The notes beneath the pieces were generated by a model. That model ran no database searches, was not told the DNA's origin, and saw nothing but the letters and a program-made list of their open reading frames with translations. Position numbers and translations under genes: made by a program. Below are positions 21,481 to 33,125 of a DNA stretch of 64,000 bases, one piece after another; the stretch's first letter is position 1, and the number at the start of each line of letters is the position of its first letter. This stretch comes from Valencia hispanica (Eukaryota > Chordata > Actinopteri > Cyprinodontiformes > Valenciidae), in the NCBI GenBank assembly GCA_963556495.2, contig OY747702.1:14020903-14084902 (forward strand). Direction: 5' to 3'.

Positions 21481-23372
21481 TTGAGAACACCTCCGGCTGG
21501 CAGCTCCCATGGTTTTATCGCACTCATTGCTTTTACAACAGTGCTCTCATGTGGTGGCTCCGTGCAACTGCGGCTGCTGAAGCTACAAATGTTAGAAGTC
21601 TTTGCATCCCTGCGAGCTTGTGTACGCCATCGCAGAACAAAGCCTAGGGATCAGTGCCTCTTTGACAGGCAAGTGAGCTAGAGTGGCTTGGCAGCAAAGC
21701 TAATCATTCTGCTTTTTGACAACTCGAGAGAAGATCCGCCACTTTCTCCATCACTGCGGTTCAGCACCTTTTCTCTTTTCTCTCCTCACTTTCTCTGTCA
21801 GCCAGTCTTCAGCTGCTTCCTACCTCGCTCCATCGGATGTCTGGCTGCACAAAGACCAAAGAAGCCACTGGGGATGTCAGCATCGCTCAGCCTGTTTAAC
21901 ACATACTGTATACAGACCTACCCACACACGCAACACTGATCCCAGATGTCGTCTTGTTTGATTGGGCCGGTATTGTTTGATCAAATGCCTTTTGGGGCAA
22001 GGCGAAATGCAGAAAATCACTTTCTGGAGTTACTCTGTATGGCTGCAAAATCATCTTTTTTCTGACAAATGCAACATGACACAAGGAGACTGACTGAAAG
22101 AGCAGGATACAGAGAGGCAGAGAGTGCAGTGTGTGCTGAAAGTGAGAGGGGAGAGGAGATGAAAGAGCAGGAATGGCTTAAAAGAGGGAGAAGGAAGTAA
22201 AAGCAAAATGCTGGAAATGATGGCTAAAGATGAGGAGGAATGCTGTATCAGAACAGAAAAACAATGGTGATTTTTCTGCATACATTGTTTACACTTGTAA
22301 ACCTTTATTCTCTGGTAAATAAACCATAGCATAAAGACACAATTCGATGTTTTATAATCAGAAGTCAGCACTATATTGATTAAATCTGACAACATATGGA
22401 GACATATTTTTTTTTATCTGAGTTACAGCTACTCTGTTTTAAAGTGGTCAAATAAAGAGGAGAGCAGTGCTAAAGATGGGGCTACTACAAACTATCTGAT
22501 CCTCTGCAAGACTACAAAGAGATAAAGGGAGGAATGAATGCATAAAAATGCCTTTTCAATCATATCTGTCTATAAAATATGTACGTGTGTACTATTCTTC
22601 TGTGGAAATAACTTCTTTATCCTTTTTCACCTTTCTATGTCAGTCTGACAATTCCTTCAACCTGTTCCTTCAACAGTTGGACCTTTAAAGGTTTTCTTAC
22701 ATGACTTAGTAGCTTTTATTGCCTCCATAACTTTTCATTCTAGCTTTCCCCCTTTTTCTTCAGACATTCCTATATGCTCTAACATGTCCTCTTCCAGGCT
22801 ATTTCTTGCACTGTGGAACATCCTCCTGTTGAAAGGCCACCTCAAAATAATCTTTAATCTTCTCTACAAGTTCATACTAGGGGAAGGTTATATGAAAAGG
22901 AATATGTAATTTTTTGTCTTAGAGTATAAACATGATCACAATTTTCTGTTGTCTCTATAGGCGTTCTTGTGAAAATGAAGTGATTTTCTGCCATACGTTG
23001 GCCATAGAGTTCTTATGTTCTTCATAAGGATGCCTTGGAACCTTCCTATGGTATGTTTATGGCCATCTTGCATAAATTGTTCTCATAAGGTTCACGCTTA
23101 TGAGCAACTCACTGAGTCACTGATAGGAAGATCATATGAATTTCGGAACGATTTGTCGGGATAGTAGCGGTCATTCCGATGTCTCCAAAATTCTGTGTTT
23201 TGGCCATCACATCTGATGGAAAATTTGTGGAATAGTTTCTTTTAAGATGGTAAAAATGCAGAGAAAACTACAGCTACAATCTACTCCCCTTCCACTTTCA
23301 AATAAAGGTCACTGTGGACACAAAACCTTATAAAAAGAAGATCTAGCAGTTGCACCCATAACGTTTCTTGAA
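21481..23372. other. No recognisable feature
   Basis: Slightly higher GC at 21480-21900 with overlapping open frames (21481-21681, 21688-21939), none matching a family I know. The remainder is AT-rich and featureless. Confidence 0.35.
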
Positions 23373-23432
23373 AAGTACTTTGAGATGACGTGTTGTAAAT
23401 TGGTGCTATATAAATAAACTGAATTGAGTTTA
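23373..23432 (+). repeat. LINE 3' tail fragment
   Basis: GTACTTTGAGATGACG, then GGTGCTATATAAATAAACTG, matches the tail of the L2-like element at 62510-62570 (GCCTTGAGATGAC, GGCGCTATATAAATAA). Only the last 60 or so bases are present. Confidence 0.6.
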
Positions 23433-23469
23433 GTGTGTTCTCATACACTAATTGGTCAGTGATAATAGT

Positions 23470-23580
23470 GACGGGCTATGTTTAGCTAGTGCGGTCGCAC
23501 AAAATGCAGAGGCTGTAGTCCCCAACATAGCTGTCCTGGGTTCGATTCCTGATCCACCTCATTTAATGTCTGTGTGAAGT
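23470..23580 (+). repeat. tRNA-derived SINE head
   Basis: An A-box-like TTTAGCTAGTGC at 23481-23492 and a perfect B-box GGTTCGATTCC at 23539-23549 indicate an RNA polymerase III type promoter. The boxes are too far apart for an ordinary tRNA gene and no cloverleaf is apparent, so this is a SINE fragment rather than a tRNA gene. Confidence 0.55.
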
Positions 23581-23619
23581 TAGCCACAAGTCAAGAAGAG
23601 CACACGGCAAACATGTTGA

Positions 23620-24475
23620 GGGAGGTGCTCTTAACAGATGAGACCAAAATTGAACTTTTCAATAAACCAATATGTGATGGAAAACTAAAACTGAACATCA
23701 CCCTGAAAACACCATTCTGATTTTAATACATGGTGGTGGCAGCATGATGTGGCGAAGCTTTCTTCAGCAAAAAAACTGAAGCAGGTGAGAGTTGAATAGA
23801 AAATGGGAGGAGCTAAATACAGGACGATCTGTCAGTACGTTTATATGCACATCTAAATCAAATTTTGGCAATAATGGGACTAATAGCTTAACCAGACAGG
23901 GAGCCTTTATCCCAGTTTACATGTCACTCAGAAAATTGAATTATTGAGTGAAGTCCGTTTTACTCTGTGACACTAGGTGGTGACATGCGCCCTTTTGCGC
24001 TGGCATTCTGTTGGCCTAGAGAGTTGTACAGATAGTAAACAAATGCTGGCAGCAGTGAAGCAGGCGGAGTAAAAGCAGGATGAGCGAAGAAATAGAAGAC
24101 AACAACACTGCACTACAGTACATTTTGTAAGTACTGTACTATTTGTGTTAGACTCATTGTTGCTGCTGTATTGTTGTGTAGCCTACCGGTGTTGTTATTC
24201 CTGCTTCCACGGTCTTGTCACTTCCTGTGAATAGCTCGGCTGAGGCGGGGTTGGAGTTTACATGTAGAGAAATTTGATGTTCTAACCGAATTATCTGGGT
24301 GCGTTAGTCCGATTAAGAGAAATCCAATTTGGTTCGAATTCAGCAATAAGGCACAGTAAGGCAATACATTTGACTTTCTTTTACTCCATCTAAACGCACT
24401 GTTAGAAGCAGCAAAACAGGGTTGATCATTCAACAGGACGACAATACTAAACATACAACCATAGCCACAACTTAA
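23620..24475 (+). mobile_element. Tc1-like transposase relic split by a MITE
   Basis: 23640-23832 carries plus-strand Tc1 transposase remnants: ACAGATGAGACCAAAATTGA encodes TDETKI, and GGTGGTGGCAGCATGATGTG encodes GGGSMM. The matching continuation (CAACAGGACGACAATACTAA, family QQDNDPK) appears only at 24428-24450. The intervening 569 bp is a separate insertion. Stops and frameshifts are frequent. Confidence 0.75.
23833..24401. mobile_element. MITE inserted in a Tc1 relic
   Basis: A 569-bp insertion bounded by short inverted repeats. The left is CAGTACGTTTATATG; the right, reversed, is CAGTGCGTTTAGATG. Removing it rejoins the flanking Tc1 remnants at the expected point. No transposase is encoded. 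The superfamily was not determined because the target duplication is not clear. Confidence 0.6.
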
Positions 24476-26179
24476 TAGCGGTAGAGATATAACAAAAAAG
24501 CATTGTGGCTGTAGAATCACCAAAACGTGGTAAATGTGAGTCAGGTGTTAAATGCTTCTTTTTACAACACTTTCAAAATTTTTATTATAATTGTTATTAT
24601 TTGGAAAGATTGGTGAAAACCGGATATCTATGCACTACTGTGTGTTAGTTTGTCGTTGAAGATTTTAATACCACTCATTTTTGTTTGGGGTTGTGACACA
24701 AAAGGATACATATGTACATACTACATTAATCTATTCTACAAAAAAAACAGAGAAATGGTGTAAGGTTTAAAGCATAAACTGAACTGAATCCTGTTGAGGG
24801 TCATGAAGCATCTTTAGTCCCAGAAATCCCGCATCAAAACTAAAACGGCAGAGGATGCAGGATTATATTGCTTCTACAGCATCCATCAGTATTGTGTGCA
24901 CTCTGAGGGAATCCCTTCTTACTGGATAAGTCTTAACTCCATGTGGAACAGATTACAGCCTCCTCGTCTGTAAGACCCTCGCTAGGAAGTCAGCACAACT
25001 ACAGAAATTTTGACAGGATTACTTTACATGCAAATGCTTTGTACACTGACCCATAATGCAATTTCAGACAAGAAAAATCAGGATTTACTGGAGAGCCCCG
25101 GCTGCAGAGGAACTCTATTCTACCGTCAGCGTACGCTGAAGAAGCTTTCGAGCTGATATGAAAGCTGCCTGAGTGCTTTGTGTCCATCACGTTTTTCTAA
25201 AAGTATGTGAATAAGGGAAAACTCAATTAACTCATTAATGCCTGTGGGAAATACAACTTTTGCCAGGAAGCTGGTTATCTGCTTGGCTTATTAGATTGCT
25301 TGCTGTCATCAGCTTCAGCAAGGTTGGCTGGCTGTCGTCAACTTCGGCAAGTCTGTTGGGCTCTGATTAAGAGTAACGGTTTAATCTTTTGTAGCAGTAG
25401 CTGCTAATGGTTTCCCTGAAAAGTACGATTATGAAAGGGTTTTCAGTCAAGCACAGCGGCCTTTTAAAAGATAGGTTCCCGCACTGCGACCGGAGGAAAA
25501 AAATCATATATTTCATAAAACATTATTCAACATGGTAACCATGAACACTCGGCTTAGAGACAGATCAACTTTAGATGTAAAGTTGCAGCGACACAAAACT
25601 GCAGAAAATGTATGGATCACTTGATGTTCTGAAGAAACAGATGGAGAATGCTGAGAGTTCTGTTTTTATTTGCCTCAAACAAAACGACCGGGGATTTATT
25701 GATATTGCATATAAACAGATTTCCCATTATTAAAATACCTCCATATTTATTGTCAGAGTGAAGGCTACATACATAGCTATCGGTGTATGATTTCCTCTGG
25801 AGGAGTAAGTCTAAGGTAAGATTATGGTCTTCAGATATGAAGGTGAGGGAAACCTTGTATCTGTATAGAAACTCTACTTTGAAGTGATTAAGGAAGTAGT
25901 TTTTGAGCTTCCCTGTTGTGTTGTAGTCAACAACACTCCATTGTAAAAGCAGTTAAGAAGCATTAAAAGCTAATAGTTTAATAGTTTTAAAGAAGTGTAC
26001 AGTACTGAAACAGATCAAACCAGGACACAAATAACCAAATAAAATAGAACCAGAAACAAAAAAAAGTAGAATAAAATGTTCTACAGAGACTGGTAAATTA
26101 AAAACAGGAACACCAAATCAATTCATACTGCGTCTTGTTCCATATTTTTGGACCCAGGACTGAAGGGGCCTGATCTCCT
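24476..26179. other. No gene; one short imperfect direct repeat
   Basis: The only structure noticed is a roughly 31-bp imperfect tandem duplication at 25298-25355 (GTCATCAGCTTCAGCAAG and then GTCGTCAACTTCGGCAAG). Confidence 0.35.
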
Positions 26180-26640
26180 CTGAGCTTCAGCCTAGTTTTT
26201 AGTACAACCAACAGAAGCAGGTCAGCTGATCTAAGGGTCTCTTGCTGAAACATAAGGTGGAAGCAGGTCAGAGAGGAGCAAGAGCATTAACACATTTAAA
26301 AGCCCAGAAAAGGATTTTAAAATCAACTCTTTGGCACACAGGCAGCCAGTGCAGACATGACAGAACATGTTGGTGTTTGTGTGTACCGGTTAAAAGACGA
26401 GCAGAAGCATTCTGAACAAGCAGCAGAGAGAAATGAAAGGCATGGCTTATCCCATAAGAAAGGGAACTGCGTTAATTTAGTCAGGTTGAGATTAAAGCAT
26501 TGATTACTATCTTCAGGTCATGGTTTGATATGATATGCAAAAAACTGTCAGAATATTGACACAGGCAAAGTGCTAGCTCCAGAGCTTCCAACTCAACTAA
26601 AATCTTAATTATTTTAGGTTTTGACCCTAAAATGATGAAA
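26180..26640. repeat. Probable dispersed repeat relic
   Basis: The phrases AAAGCCCAGAAAAGGATTTT, GCAGCCAGTGCAGACATG and GCATTCTGAACAAGCAGCAG match, from memory, a diverged repeat scattered widely in teleost genomes. Class and ends are unknown. Confidence 0.3.
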
Positions 26641-27924
26641 AGCAGTCTGGATTTATTAAAAAAAAACAAAAAAAAACAGAAAAATAAAGACTATTTAAAT
26701 CTGAACCGGAAATGTATTTATAAAGACAGTTTGAACTGTATTAAAATCACAAAAAAGCATTTTCAATGCTTATTGGGTGTAGGACCATCTTTAGAATTAG
26801 AATATTATAAAAATTGAAATTAATGGACTGTTCATGGCTAACTTGCTACAAATTCTTAGTTTTGGAAAGAAAGAAAAAGGGAGCCTTTAAAAATAACAAA
26901 ACAGCTAAAATGCCATCTTGTTCTGTTCTTGTAAGTCTTGTTGTCTTGTATTGTTAGCCAGACGTATAATTAGACCAAAAACAACCTCTAAACAAGATTC
27001 ACATTGACGTTTGTTAATCTATTGATCTACTGATCACCTTAAGAGATACCTGTTTAAAGCTACTGTAGGTTCAAAGCGGTCATAAAACCCTAGAAAACCA
27101 CCATGTCACCACAAGAGCGGAAAGCTTCCCCCAACTCATTTTTCTCATCCACATCGTGCCATATATTATTATATAAAATGACACTATAAAATAAAATTGC
27201 AATTTTGTTTAACAGAATTCCTTAAAGATTTGTGTTAATTTATTTAAGTCATAAATGTAGTTTCTAATTATTTTGGCATTGGTAAATGCTTGCATATTTA
27301 TTGATGTTCCAGTTATCAGCAGATGTTATCATTTGCTCATGCATCAACTGATTTGGTCTAAGTGCCAAAATTTTACTTTTTCTAGCAATTTTTCCTCAAG
27401 CTACAGTGAAAAGATGCTCTTGACAGGAGTTTTCTCTAAGCAGATTCTTTCTGTAACATCTTCTGCTTTCTTCCTTTTTTTCTGCCTTGTTATTTCCCTC
27501 CTTATGGTCCCTCGGGTCAAACCACAGCAGATGAGCTAAGCTTGAGAAAATTCTGGTTAAGGGGTTCTGTTGGCAGCATCTCCCCATCCCTGCCTCTCTC
27601 CGGCATAGATCTTTCTTCTCCTGCAGAGTAAGGAGTTTGCCCTGGCTAATTGGATTTTTGGGGAGAAAGGGAACAGATGCTGAAAGAGAGGTGAAGGAGA
27701 GTGAGATGGTCAGGGACTGGAAGACAAAGAATATGAGTATGGAAGAAGGAGAATGGATTGTGAAAGAGTGACTCTTAAGGTTTTTTTATTTTTTTAACTA
27801 AGAAAAACAGGGACAGGAGTCAATTGCATATCTCCTAATTCTTAGTCTTTTTCTATTTTAGAGCACTGCAAATGGACAGTGTGATGGTCAGTCGGCTTTA
27901 GTAAATAGAAGTCTTCTGTTTCTC
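26641..27924. other. No recognisable feature
   Basis: A-rich and T-rich runs, no motif-bearing open frames, no repeat ends found. Confidence 0.35.
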
Positions 27925-27959
27925 CTAGGTTGCTAAGTTAACGTAGGTGTTGCGGACAC

Positions 27960-28180
27960 ACAGCCATTGGGTGGCGCTAACCCACATTCTAGCTCCGACA
28001 GGAGAAGAAGAGGACCAGAGGTTATATAAGGCACCGCCACCGATTTTCACGCCCTCTCCAGTTCTGGCGTTCAGCCAAACAGCGCCAGGAGAGATCCAAT
28101 CCTTTCTTCGCTGGTGAGGGAAAAGACGCGAGTTCTGGGGGGATCTCACTCCAACGACGACAATACTGCTGATCAATCAG
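27960..28180 (+). promoter_or_regulatory. TATA-containing GC-rich segment upstream of the LINE
   Basis: TATATAAG at 28023-28030 is followed by a GC-rich 150-bp stretch with CTGGCG...CGCCAG pairing, in an otherwise AT-rich region. It lies about 1 kb upstream of the LINE ORF1 start on the same strand, with no other gene between. It may be the LINE's 5' promoter region or the remnant of another element. Function is inferred. Confidence 0.35.
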
Positions 28181-29012
28181 GTGAATCAAACCCAGTGTTT
28201 TGAGATAAACCCCACTGTTCCGCCCTGAGCCCTGCTTTCTGAACAGCTACTGAATGCCGCAGAACCGGTCTTGACAGGACTATCTTGAACCTGCAGAGAA
28301 GGTACTGTGTCAGTGAACTGAGGTCCAGCTGTCACTGGTGATCAATCTACGTGAACTATCACTTTCTGCTCTAAAAACCACAGGCACAATAGAGCCGTTT
28401 TTATAGTTTTCTCCACATCTGTTTTAATTTCTCCTGCTGTGATTTCCCTAAACTGAAATATAAGTTGAAGAATTCAATTGCTGAGAGAAAAAGGTAAACA
28501 ATGCCTATGGAATTTCAGGCCAGAATTGTTTTTAGAGACTCTTCCGTTAAGAGCTGCTTTAGCTGTACACTGGATATTCTTTAATTTTAGGTTCTCAATA
28601 ATGTTGATTTCAGTTTTACCTACTGGCACTACACTAATCTTTCAATGTGGAGTGTAATAAGAAAGTTCTCCAGAAAACTCTGTACTGATTTTACCATTTC
28701 TGCTCTGGTTGCTGAAGGAGGAGCAGCCTCTCCCAACCTGTTCTGACCTCTAGCCTTATTCTCTTTTCTTATTTTCATTTCTTAGCTTTTCTTAGCTTTG
28801 TTCTTAGTTACTTTATACACCCAGCTCTGTGGTCACTGTATAAGATCGAATCTCTTTTTTGAATTACTTTCTGAAGGACTGTGAATACTAAAATGGCATT
28901 TTAGCTGAGGACTTTGAGAAACTGTTCCGGAGAATTGAAACAATTGAAATTACACCATCTTCAGATTAATTTTGATCTGAATACTGGATATTGAAATGAG
29001 ACAACTTTACCG

Positions 29013-29949
29013 ATGGCTACACGCAGGGAGGAAGAACCTGGCACCCCGGTGTTACCTCGATCCAACAGTCTTGGACAGAAGCCACAGAACAACCCTACTC
29101 CTCCAGCCAAAAGGCATTTAACGGGTAGAACACCCCAATCCCAATTCGACTATGACTGGCCGGCTTTAAAGCGCACTGAATCTACACCTGCTTTCTCTGC
29201 TCCCAGGAAGAAGAAACAAAAGAACCCGCAACCCAAAGCAAGAGATATCACTCCCCCTGGAATACCGGTGAGAAACAGATTCGCAGCCCTCAGTTCCCCG
29301 AAAGACGACGCAGCCCCTGGGACCAGTCAAGGCCATCAGGAGAAACCCATCCACATGAAAGGGACACATAGGAAAGCAAGAACCCCCCCCACCAAAAATT
29401 CTCATCATACATGATGGATCAATTAATGGTATCAAAGATTTTTGTAGCCAGAACACTAGTGTTATCAGCTGCCCCATGAATACAGTGAGAGAAATATCAG
29501 AAAAAGTCCAGACAACTTTAGAACAACGCCCTAAGCTGGAAAAGCTAGTTATCCATGCAGGATCAACTGATGTAGCCAAAAAGCAATCTGAAGTTCTCAA
29601 ATCAGGCTTCTCTGATCTGCTACAGAGACTTGGTGGGCTTAACATAAACATCTTTATTAGTGGACCAGTCCCTGAAGGAAATGATGAAAGTTACAATAGA
29701 CTTTGCATGCTCCATAAATGGTTGGAGAGAAAATCTGTTGAAAAATCGATCCCATTTATTAATAACTTTAAAATATTTGGATGTGCAAAGCACTTGTTCA
29801 AGTCAAATGAGCATTATCTTAACAGAGCTGGACTGAGACTCTTGACCTCAAATATTTTCTGTTATCTAAATAAACACCCAACAACTGACCTGGCCTCGAA
29901 GCACGGCCTGTTGATACTTTCAGGGAACAAACATTTCCTGAAACAGACA
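29013..29949 (+). pseudogene. LINE ORF1 (SGNH esterase-type), one frameshift
   Basis: In CR1/L2-type LINEs, ORF1 is an RNA-associated protein that often has an SGNH-hydrolase fold. The N-terminal frame (29013-29414, MATRREEEPGTPVLPRSNSL) is Pro/Lys-rich and likely disordered. The esterase part follows in another frame: ILIIHDGSI (Ser block) at about 29400, CPMNTVREISEKVQTTLEQR, then LVIHAGSTDVAKKQ (usual Asn replaced by Thr), FISGPVPEG, and HYLNRAGLRLLTSNI with the conserved His, ending at 29949. The two halves are separated by one net base in a C8 run at 29383-29390. Apart from that indel the whole reading frame is open. Confidence 0.75.
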
Positions 29950-30647
29950 AAGTGAAGATTACATCATCCCAGACAGTTGTACAGACTGACAGAGAACAAA
30001 CACTTCCAGCAAGTATTCTAATGTCTTCAGGTTCATCGACACCTAATGACATTGGATCACAACTAAACACCGAAACATGGACTACATCAGGTCTCTGGTA
30101 ATAACACTGGATGTACTCTGCCCATGCCTGAACTGGTAATCACGGTCATCTGATGCGCAAGAGAACCGGACAGTAATCCCACTCCCACCGTCTTCCAGAA
30201 GTTGTCCGGCCACCCCAAAAAATCATTCAAGTCATTATTAGCAAGAGACAACAAAAAATTAAAGCCAAATGCACTTATAATAAAACAAATCTCAAACTGA
30301 TCACCTGTCAGAAGGTTCAGCTACCGATTATCGAATCACTTAAGTTGGCTTTATTAAATATTAGGTCTTTAACAGGAAAGTCACTCCTAATCAATGAACT
30401 CATCACTGAACATAAAACACATGCCCTTTTTTATCATAAACCTGGCTAGATGTAAATAATGAAACATCTGTATTGATAAAATCTACTCCTCCAAATCACA
30501 ATTTCTTAAGCGAGAGCAGGAAACACAGATGAGGTGGAGGTGTAGCCACAATCTTTCACAACTCAATGAACTTTAAAAAGGTATCCCTGGGCACATTTGA
30601 CTCTTTTGAATACCTAACCACCCAGATAAATGTTTATATAAACATAT

Positions 30648-30849
30648 TGTCATGCTGCCCTATTCACCCTCTCCTCATCATTGTCCTCACCCGTGTCTCT
30701 CCAATCAACCACACCTGATCCTCCTCATCCTCTGCCTTCATAACCTGTCACTTCCCCTCACTCAGGGCCGGATCATTGTCGATGTCTCCATGGTGTGTTG
30801 TCCTGTTATCCTGTCCTGCTCGTCCGATGTCCTGTCTCTCTGTTCCTGC

Positions 30850-30890
<41 letters not shown>

Positions 30891-30984
30891 CCTCCTCCAC
30901 CAGCAGCACTCTTTAATAAACATCCTTGCACTTCTACTGGAGTCTGCGTTTAGGTCCATGCACCACACCACCGCACTCCTGACA
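30648..30984 (+). mobile_element. Solo LTR inserted in LINE ORF2
   Basis: A 337-bp segment starting TGTCATG and ending CTGACA, the TG...CA form of LTRs. It is flanked on both sides by CATAT (30643-30647 and 30985-30989), a 5-bp target duplication. It carries AATAAA near 30914 for plus-strand polyadenylation. No internal retroelement region remains, so recombination between two LTRs is the likely history. It differs from the LTR of the Gypsy element at 38.5 kb. Confidence 0.85.
30848..30891. repeat. (CAT)n trinucleotide array inside the solo LTR
   Basis: About 14 CAT units read as poly-His in one frame. They lie in a non-coding LTR, so the His run has no protein meaning. Confidence 0.95.
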
Positions 30985-32628
30985 CATATAACATAAAAAC
31001 ATATAAATATAAAAGTTTTTATAAACCCCCAAAACTTAACTTTCAATTCTTTAATGATTTCAGTGACCTTCTTTCCGTAATATGTGTCTATTATGACCAA
31101 TTAATCATTGTGGGGGCCTTTAACATCTATATTGACAACCCACAGGATAGACGAGCAAAAACATTAAGTGACACTCTTCACAACTTCGGACTGATCCAGC
31201 ATGTCAAACAACCAACACACAATAAAGGACACACTCTGGACTTAATTATCAGCAAAGGTTTAACTATATCTGACATCTCGGTAATTGATATTGCACTATC
31301 TGACCATTTCTGTATTTTCTTTGAAAGTACCATCTCTGCTAAACTATCTAGCCACAGTGAGATAACTGTAAAAAAAGTGTTTCATCGAGGACAGTTCTGT
31401 TGAAACCTTTAAAAGCATTTACCCTTTCACCACATCCCCCTCATCTCCCAACTCCAACTCAGTAAATAAACTGGTAGATAATTTCCTCGTGAAAATCTCA
31501 GACATCATGGATTCCATTGTTCCAACTAAAGTGAAAGTAGTCTCAGGTAGAAAGAAGTCTCCGTGGACTAGCGATCCACTGGTACGTAGTGAAACAAGGG
31601 AGTGTCGACGAGCCGAGAGAAAATGGCGGAAAACTCAACTCCAGGTTCACTGTGAGATCTACAAAGAGAGACTGAATAGATATCAGCTAACTTTAAAAGA
31701 ACCTAGGGAATCGTTCTTTTTTTAAATAATTAACAGAAACACTAATTATGCACGGCCTCTGTTTGCAACAGTGGAAAGACTAACTAATCCTCCAGCTACA
31801 GTGGCCCCTGAACAAAATTTTACCAGGGCCTGCAATGAATTTGCCAACTTTTTCAATGAAAAGACTAACAATTAGACGCTCGGTCTGTACCGCAGCACCG
31901 AACCGACTACCAATGTTATACCCAACTAACACCAATGTAGAAAAAATGTCAGAATTTCATGAATTAAACAAGAAAAAACTAGAGGAAATCATTAACCAAT
32001 TAGGCTCCTCATCTTGCTGCCTTGATATCCTACCCACAGCTTTCCTTAAGAAAGTTTTCCCTGTCATTGGGTCTGATCTGATTCAAATAGTGAACTCATC
32101 CCTCCTGTCAGGTGTCTTTACACAGGCTTTAAAAACAGCAGTTATTAAACCACTGCTAAAGAAGAATAACCTGGAAAACATGTTAATGCAGAACTACAGG
32201 CCGATCTCTAATCTTCCATTCATCAGTAAATTATTGAAAAAACTGTGTTTCAGCAGTTAAATAGCTTCATAACAATAACCAACCATTTTGATGTTTTTCA
32301 TCCTGGGGCCCTACACTGAGTTCTTTTAAATCACAACTAAAAACATATCTGTTTAGAGCTGCCTTTGAGTCATGCTTTGATGTATCATGTTTTGTGAATG
32401 CTTCTTGCTTACCTGCTGTTTTTACATTATATGCTTTGTAATGCTTTGATGTATCTGTGTATGCTTCTTTCTTTATTGCTGTTTTTACTTTTTATCCTTT
32501 ATCTGTGTTTTACTGCTATTTTTATTTTACCCCTTAATCATATAAAGCACCTTGAATTACCTTGTTGTTGAAAGTGTGCTATACAAATAAAATTGCCTTG
32601 CCTTGGCTTGCCTTGCCTTACCAGAGAA

Positions 32629-32884
32629 TGACAAAAACACAATATGCTTTGAAGAGGCTGCAGGCTGCTGTTGACCCCCATCTTTACATCATAGATATTT
32701 ATTCTGGTGTAGACAATACAGAGTCTATAAAATTGTTAACATTTTCGAATTTGAGGTTTAATTTTGCTCTCAACTTATTCCCCAAAAAATATTTTTTGCA
32801 GGCAATGGGAAGGTGGGGGACTTCTGAACAGTTGTTGCGGGCCCAAGGTGGAAGAGCGCTGTACACATCATATTAGTCAAGAAC
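32629..32884. other. No recognisable feature
   Basis: Short interval between the LINE tail and the SINE. Confidence 0.4.
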
Positions 32885-33125
32885 AGTAATTTGTCACGTA
32901 ACCAGTAGGTTTGAACCCCCGCTCTGCCGTCTCAGTCGTTGTATCCTCGGGCAAGACACTTTACCTACTTGTTGCCTACTTGTGGTGGTCAGAGGGCCCG
33001 GTGGCACCTGTGTATGGCAGCCTCGCTTCTGTCAGTGTGCCCCAAGGCACACTGACATCCATTCTGGGTCAGGCAGCCATCACTTTCATATAAAGAAACG
33101 GTACCCTGATGGTTAACTGAGAAAC
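32885..33125 (+). repeat. SINE-like repeat, plus strand
   Basis: A B-box-like GGTTTGAACCC at 32909-32919 is followed by GGGCAAGACACTTTACCTAC, GTGGTCAGAGGGCCCGGTGG and CAGCCTCGCTTCTGTCAG, a combination I know from a very common teleost SINE-like family. It is related in reverse to 15775-16000. Confidence 0.65.

Larger units (their letters stand above)
30340..32300 (+). pseudogene. LINE ORF2 (endonuclease and RT), heavily broken
   Basis: The apurinic-type endonuclease begins near 30345 (LALLNIRSL). Its catalytic Glu in the TETWLD motif is now a TAA stop (30437-30439). After the solo LTR it resumes. GDFN has become GAFN (31116-31118), while SDHF is kept near 31299. The linker reads KKSPWTSDPLVRSETRECRR (31489-31725). 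The RT N-terminal region (31835-32260) includes LDILPTAFLKKVFP and NYRPISNLPFISKLL. The fingers/palm core, including the YADD box, is deleted. Then SSFKSQLKTYLFRAAF near 32320 is the usual C-terminal end of such ORF2 proteins. Confidence 0.8.
28181..32628 (+). mobile_element. L2/CR1-type LINE with internal deletion
   Basis: A plus-strand LINE with a long 5' untranslated region, an esterase-type ORF1 (29013-29949), a fragmented ORF2 (about 30340-32300), and a 3' tail ending AAATAAAATTGCC then CTTGC-like repeats at 32590-32625. A solo LTR (30648-30984) interrupts ORF2. Between about 32300 and 32315 the sequence jumps from the RT N-terminal region straight to the ORF2 C-terminus, so the RT catalytic core is missing. 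The 5' boundary is uncertain, and the TATA segment may belong to it. Confidence 0.75.

Noticed and set aside
23478..23560. Candidate tRNA gene
   Set aside because: The A and B boxes are present but too widely spaced and no cloverleaf arms pair, so it is a SINE head.
29166..29651. 161-residue minus-strand frame
   Set aside because: Shadow of LINE ORF1, which reads convincingly on the plus strand.
30848..30891. Poly-histidine stretch in an open frame
   Set aside because: It is a CAT microsatellite inside a solo LTR, not a protein feature.
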